From: an uncultured Christensenella sp.
GTDB taxonomy: Bacteria > Bacillota > Clostridia > Christensenellales > UBA1242
Direction of reading: 5' to 3'
Assembly: GCA_949293925.1 (NCBI GenBank)
Contig: CASFFI010000076.1
Coordinates: forward strand, 1-27,470
Length of the DNA stretch: 27,470 bases
Shown here one piece after another: positions 25,536 through 27,470 of the stretch. The position numbers and the translations under genes are program-made. The notes beneath the pieces were generated by a model. It was not told where the DNA came from, did not search any database, and saw nothing but the letters and a program-made list of their open reading frames with translations. Within the stretch, counting starts at the first letter, position 1. Every line of letters starts with the position of its first letter.

Positions 25536-26948
25536 TTACTGATTAGTACTAGTTTCTTCCTCTTCATCTTGTGGTATATCTTGTTGTTCCAAAACTCCAA
25601 ACAAACTAGCATTTGACTCTTCTTGCAAAATATTTGACCTGTATAAATAATAATTTGCGCTTTCATCACTAGATATCTTTACATAATAATAAATGTAACT
25701 ATTATCTATATCAAAGAATTTTGAATCGTCTGTTTTAATTGTTTTTCCATCTTCATCTTCAGAAAAATCTGCAACTTCATTTACTGTAGCATCTTTATAA
25801 TTAATCTTAACAATAACATTGTTGTCAGAATTTGTACAATATACATATTCATCTTGAATCTTAACTACATTAGTGTATTCAGTTGAAATTTCTACTCTGT
25901 AATTTGTATCTCCCCAATATTCTGGATTGATTTTGTAAAGTCCTGCTCTATCAGCATCATACATTATAATGCCATCGCTTTTCCCACCTAAAACATAAAC
26001 TTTATTTGAACTGTTGTAACTATAAGTTATCTGAAAATATTCATCTACATTTTTTCTTATGCTATCATATTCTGCCTTTACAGCATAAAGATATTGATTT
26101 TCATCACTACTGCTTTTTGCATAAAGGTATAAATATCCACCTTTTACATCAACGAGTGTAAATGTATTTTTGTTGTCCATTTTTACATCGCTTACACTAT
26201 TTTTTACTATTTCATAAGAAGAAATTTTGTTACCTGTTGAATATCCTGCATTGTTATCACTTTCACTTAAACCTATTGTGAAATAAATAACACCTGTAAA
26301 ATTATCTTCATCTGGTAATAATACCTCTGTTACACCGCTTGCAACTAATATTTTATTTCCGATATTTTTACCGGTACAAATTGTTCTATATAAATTTGAA
26401 TTTTCAACTGTTAATAAATATACAGAACTTCCATCACAATAATATCCGAATTGAATATTATCAACAGTATCCTGTGACCTTATAATTCTTTCTGCCTTAC
26501 CACTGCCATCTATTCTAATGCGATAAAAATCAGTCAAATCATTCGCGATACCTGAACCAGACTCGTATTTATCTAATACAGGTGTTGTAAAGAACAAATA
26601 ATCACCAAAGACATGTAAATCAGTTATCTCGTAACCTGAAATTTTATTATATAATTTGTTATAATTTAGCATGCTGCCATTGTCATCTACTGTAACATTA
26701 TATCCATCTCGTTCTACAGATAAAATTGCACTGTTTAAATAGTCGTTATTTTTGTTGTTCTCGTTTATAGTTTCATACGACTTAAAACCATTTACAAAAA
26801 TAGAATAATCACCAACATTTACTACCATTCCGCCATTATATAAGCCTAAGGTTGAAACATTTTCATTAGTCTTTTTTTTGCAAGCAGTCAAACCCAATAA
26901 GGAAACTCCTACAAGAACTGCCACCATTAATTTTTTAAATAATTTCAT
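25536..26948 (-). CDS. Lipoprotein with probable DUF5050-like beta-propeller
   Basis: 470 residues. A classic lipoprotein signal is present: MKLFKK, a hydrophobic core, lipobox LTAC with Cys23, then KKK. The mature part is built of repeated beta units of about 45 residues with the pattern YxxxxxxLYxIxxDG/N (e.g. DFYRIRIDGSGKAERI, DNIQFGYYCDGSSVYLL, GLYKINPEYWG), as in DUF5050-type YWTD-like propellers. The end is acidic (DEEEETSTNQ). Such proteins sit outside the membrane and bind or display; no catalytic motif is visible. SD GAGGG lies 4 nt before the ATG. It is the second lipoprotein of the window, with no sequence tie to the GLUG protein that I can see. Confidence 0.8.
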   Translation of the reverse strand: MKLFKKLMVAVLVGVSLLGLTACKKKTNENVSTLGLYNGGMVVNVGDYSIFVNGFKSYETINENNKNNDYLNSAILSVERDGYNVTVDDNGSMLNYNKLYNKISGYEITDLHVFGDYLFFTTPVLDKYESGSGIANDLTDFYRIRIDGSGKAERIIRSQDTVDNIQFGYYCDGSSVYLLTVENSNLYRTICTGKNIGNKILVASGVTEVLLPDEDNFTGVIYFTIGLSESDNNAGYSTGNKISSYEIVKNSVSDVKMDNKNTFTLVDVKGGYLYLYAKSSSDENQYLYAVKAEYDSIRKNVDEYFQITYSYNSSNKVYVLGGKSDGIIMYDADRAGLYKINPEYWGDTNYRVEISTEYTNVVKIQDEYVYCTNSDNNVIVKINYKDATVNEVADFSEDEDGKTIKTDDSKFFDIDNSYIYYYVKISSDESANYYLYRSNILQEESNASLFGVLEQQDIPQDEEEETSTNQ

Positions 26949-26977
26949 ATAGCCCTCTACATCGTGTAATCAATAAT

Positions 26978-27006
26978 AATCTATCACAAGCCCCATTTTT
27001 TGTCAA
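26978..27006 (-). promoter_or_regulatory. Promoter of the propeller lipoprotein gene
   Basis: On the minus strand a consensus TTGACA (27006-27001), a 17-bp spacer ending in TGA and TAGATT (26983-26978), giving a leader of about 22 nt. Confidence 0.75.
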
Positions 27007-27119
27007 TTAATTAAATCAATACAAACATAGTTTTATTATTGACAAATTGCAAATTTTTATATTTTTTAACAAATTCGACTAATTTCTCATAAATAAAACA
27101 ATAATCACTATAAACATAA

Positions 27120-27128
27120 TGCTAAGAT
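27120..27128 (+). promoter_or_regulatory. Possible extended -10 of the last gene
   Basis: TGCTAAGAT has the TGn plus a -10-like hexamer 35 nt before the ATG at 27163. No good -35 lies at 16-18 bp. A TTGACA at 27039-27044 is too far away from it and has no -10 of its own. Confidence 0.35.
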
Positions 27129-27162
27129 TAATTATATAAATTATTTAAGTCAAGGGGACACT

Positions 27163-27470
27163 ATGTACAAAAAAACTATTATTTTATCAAATGATAATGA
27201 CAATTCAAGAGGAATACTAACCTTAACTTATGATAATAATGTTTGTGGAAAACTAAGATTGTACAATTTAAAAACACTACCAGCAAAATGTAAATTAGGA
27301 ATTTATATAGATGGGTCTGTAAATTTTACAACACTAAAAAAAGATTACGATTGCTACACATTTAGTTTTGATTCAAATATTGACATAAAAAAAGATTTGT
27401 ATGTGGCAATAATAGAAATGATAGATAAAGAAAAACTTGTAATATTAAAAGGTGGCTCTTATGATTGCTA
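27163..27470 (+). CDS. Unrecognised protein, 5' part only
   Basis: Open for 102 codons from ATG 27163 to the right edge. AAGGGG (27152-27157) lies 5 nt upstream. There is no signal peptide. The visible part is beta-rich and ordered: GILTLTYDN near residue 17, GKLRLYNLKTLP about 29-40, KLGIYIDGSVNF about 44-55, YTFSFDSNIDIKKDLYVAII about 65-84 and ending ILKGGSYD. Such a strand pattern suggests a small all-beta domain. I have no family name for it. The real length is unknown because the gene leaves the window. Confidence 0.75.
   Translation, partial: MYKKTIILSNDNDNSRGILTLTYDNNVCGKLRLYNLKTLPAKCKLGIYIDGSVNFTTLKKDYDCYTFSFDSNIDIKKDLYVAIIEMIDKEKLVILKGGSYDC

Noticed and set aside
27039..27063. TTGACA at 27039 with TATATT at 27058 as a promoter for the last gene
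   Set aside because: The spacer is only 13 bp, too short for sigma-A, and it would give a leader of about 95 nt.

Overview
The window is very AT-rich, with many intergenic stretches almost pure A/T. It uses the standard bacterial code: Trp is TGG, and TAA, TAG and TGA all act as stops. Strong Shine-Dalgarno sites, sigma-A type promoters with 17-bp spacers, an LtaS-family polymer synthase, a YugP-type zinc peptidase, lipoproteins with lipoboxes and no outer-membrane genes all point to a low-GC Bacillota, probably an uncultured Clostridia-like host-associated lineage. That rank is an inference, and no marker gene here settles it.

Layout. Positions 1-13161 (minus) are one uninterrupted reading frame of 4,387 codons that leaves the window at its left edge. 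It encodes a giant surface lipoprotein with Ig/beta-rich regions and five blocks of GLUG-type repeats, driven by a near-consensus promoter. Divergent to it is a TtcA-like tRNA thiolase (13448-14140). Next come a SAM methyltransferase broken by three single-base homopolymer deletions (14510-15187, minus), and a two-gene operon of a family 2 glycosyltransferase (15499) and a PlsC-like acyltransferase (16739). A lone tRNA-Asn (minus, about 18.0 kb) has its own promoter, a leader palindrome and an abutting terminator. It precedes an LtaS-like membrane phosphatase/sulfatase-fold enzyme (18091-20196, minus).

Divergent from ltaS is a two-gene unit: a probable SPFH/zinc-ribbon protein that appears to be leaderless, overlapping a DUF1858 redox-disulfide protein. 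It converges, through one shared terminator, on the most unusual gene of the window (21312-23693, minus). This is a three-TM membrane protein with a long cytoplasmic coiled coil and five AT-hook DNA-binding motifs. Divergent from it is an operon of a YugP-like membrane zinc peptidase and an unrecognised protein with a weak CYTH-like look. A lipoprotein with a probable DUF5050-like beta-propeller (25536-26948, minus) and the 5' part of an unrecognised gene (27163 to the edge) close the window.

Most genes concern the envelope: two lipoproteins, glycosyl and acyl transfer, anionic polymer synthesis, and membrane proteolysis. The AT-hook protein would physically link the inner membrane to AT-rich DNA, and is the best candidate for a previously undescribed system.
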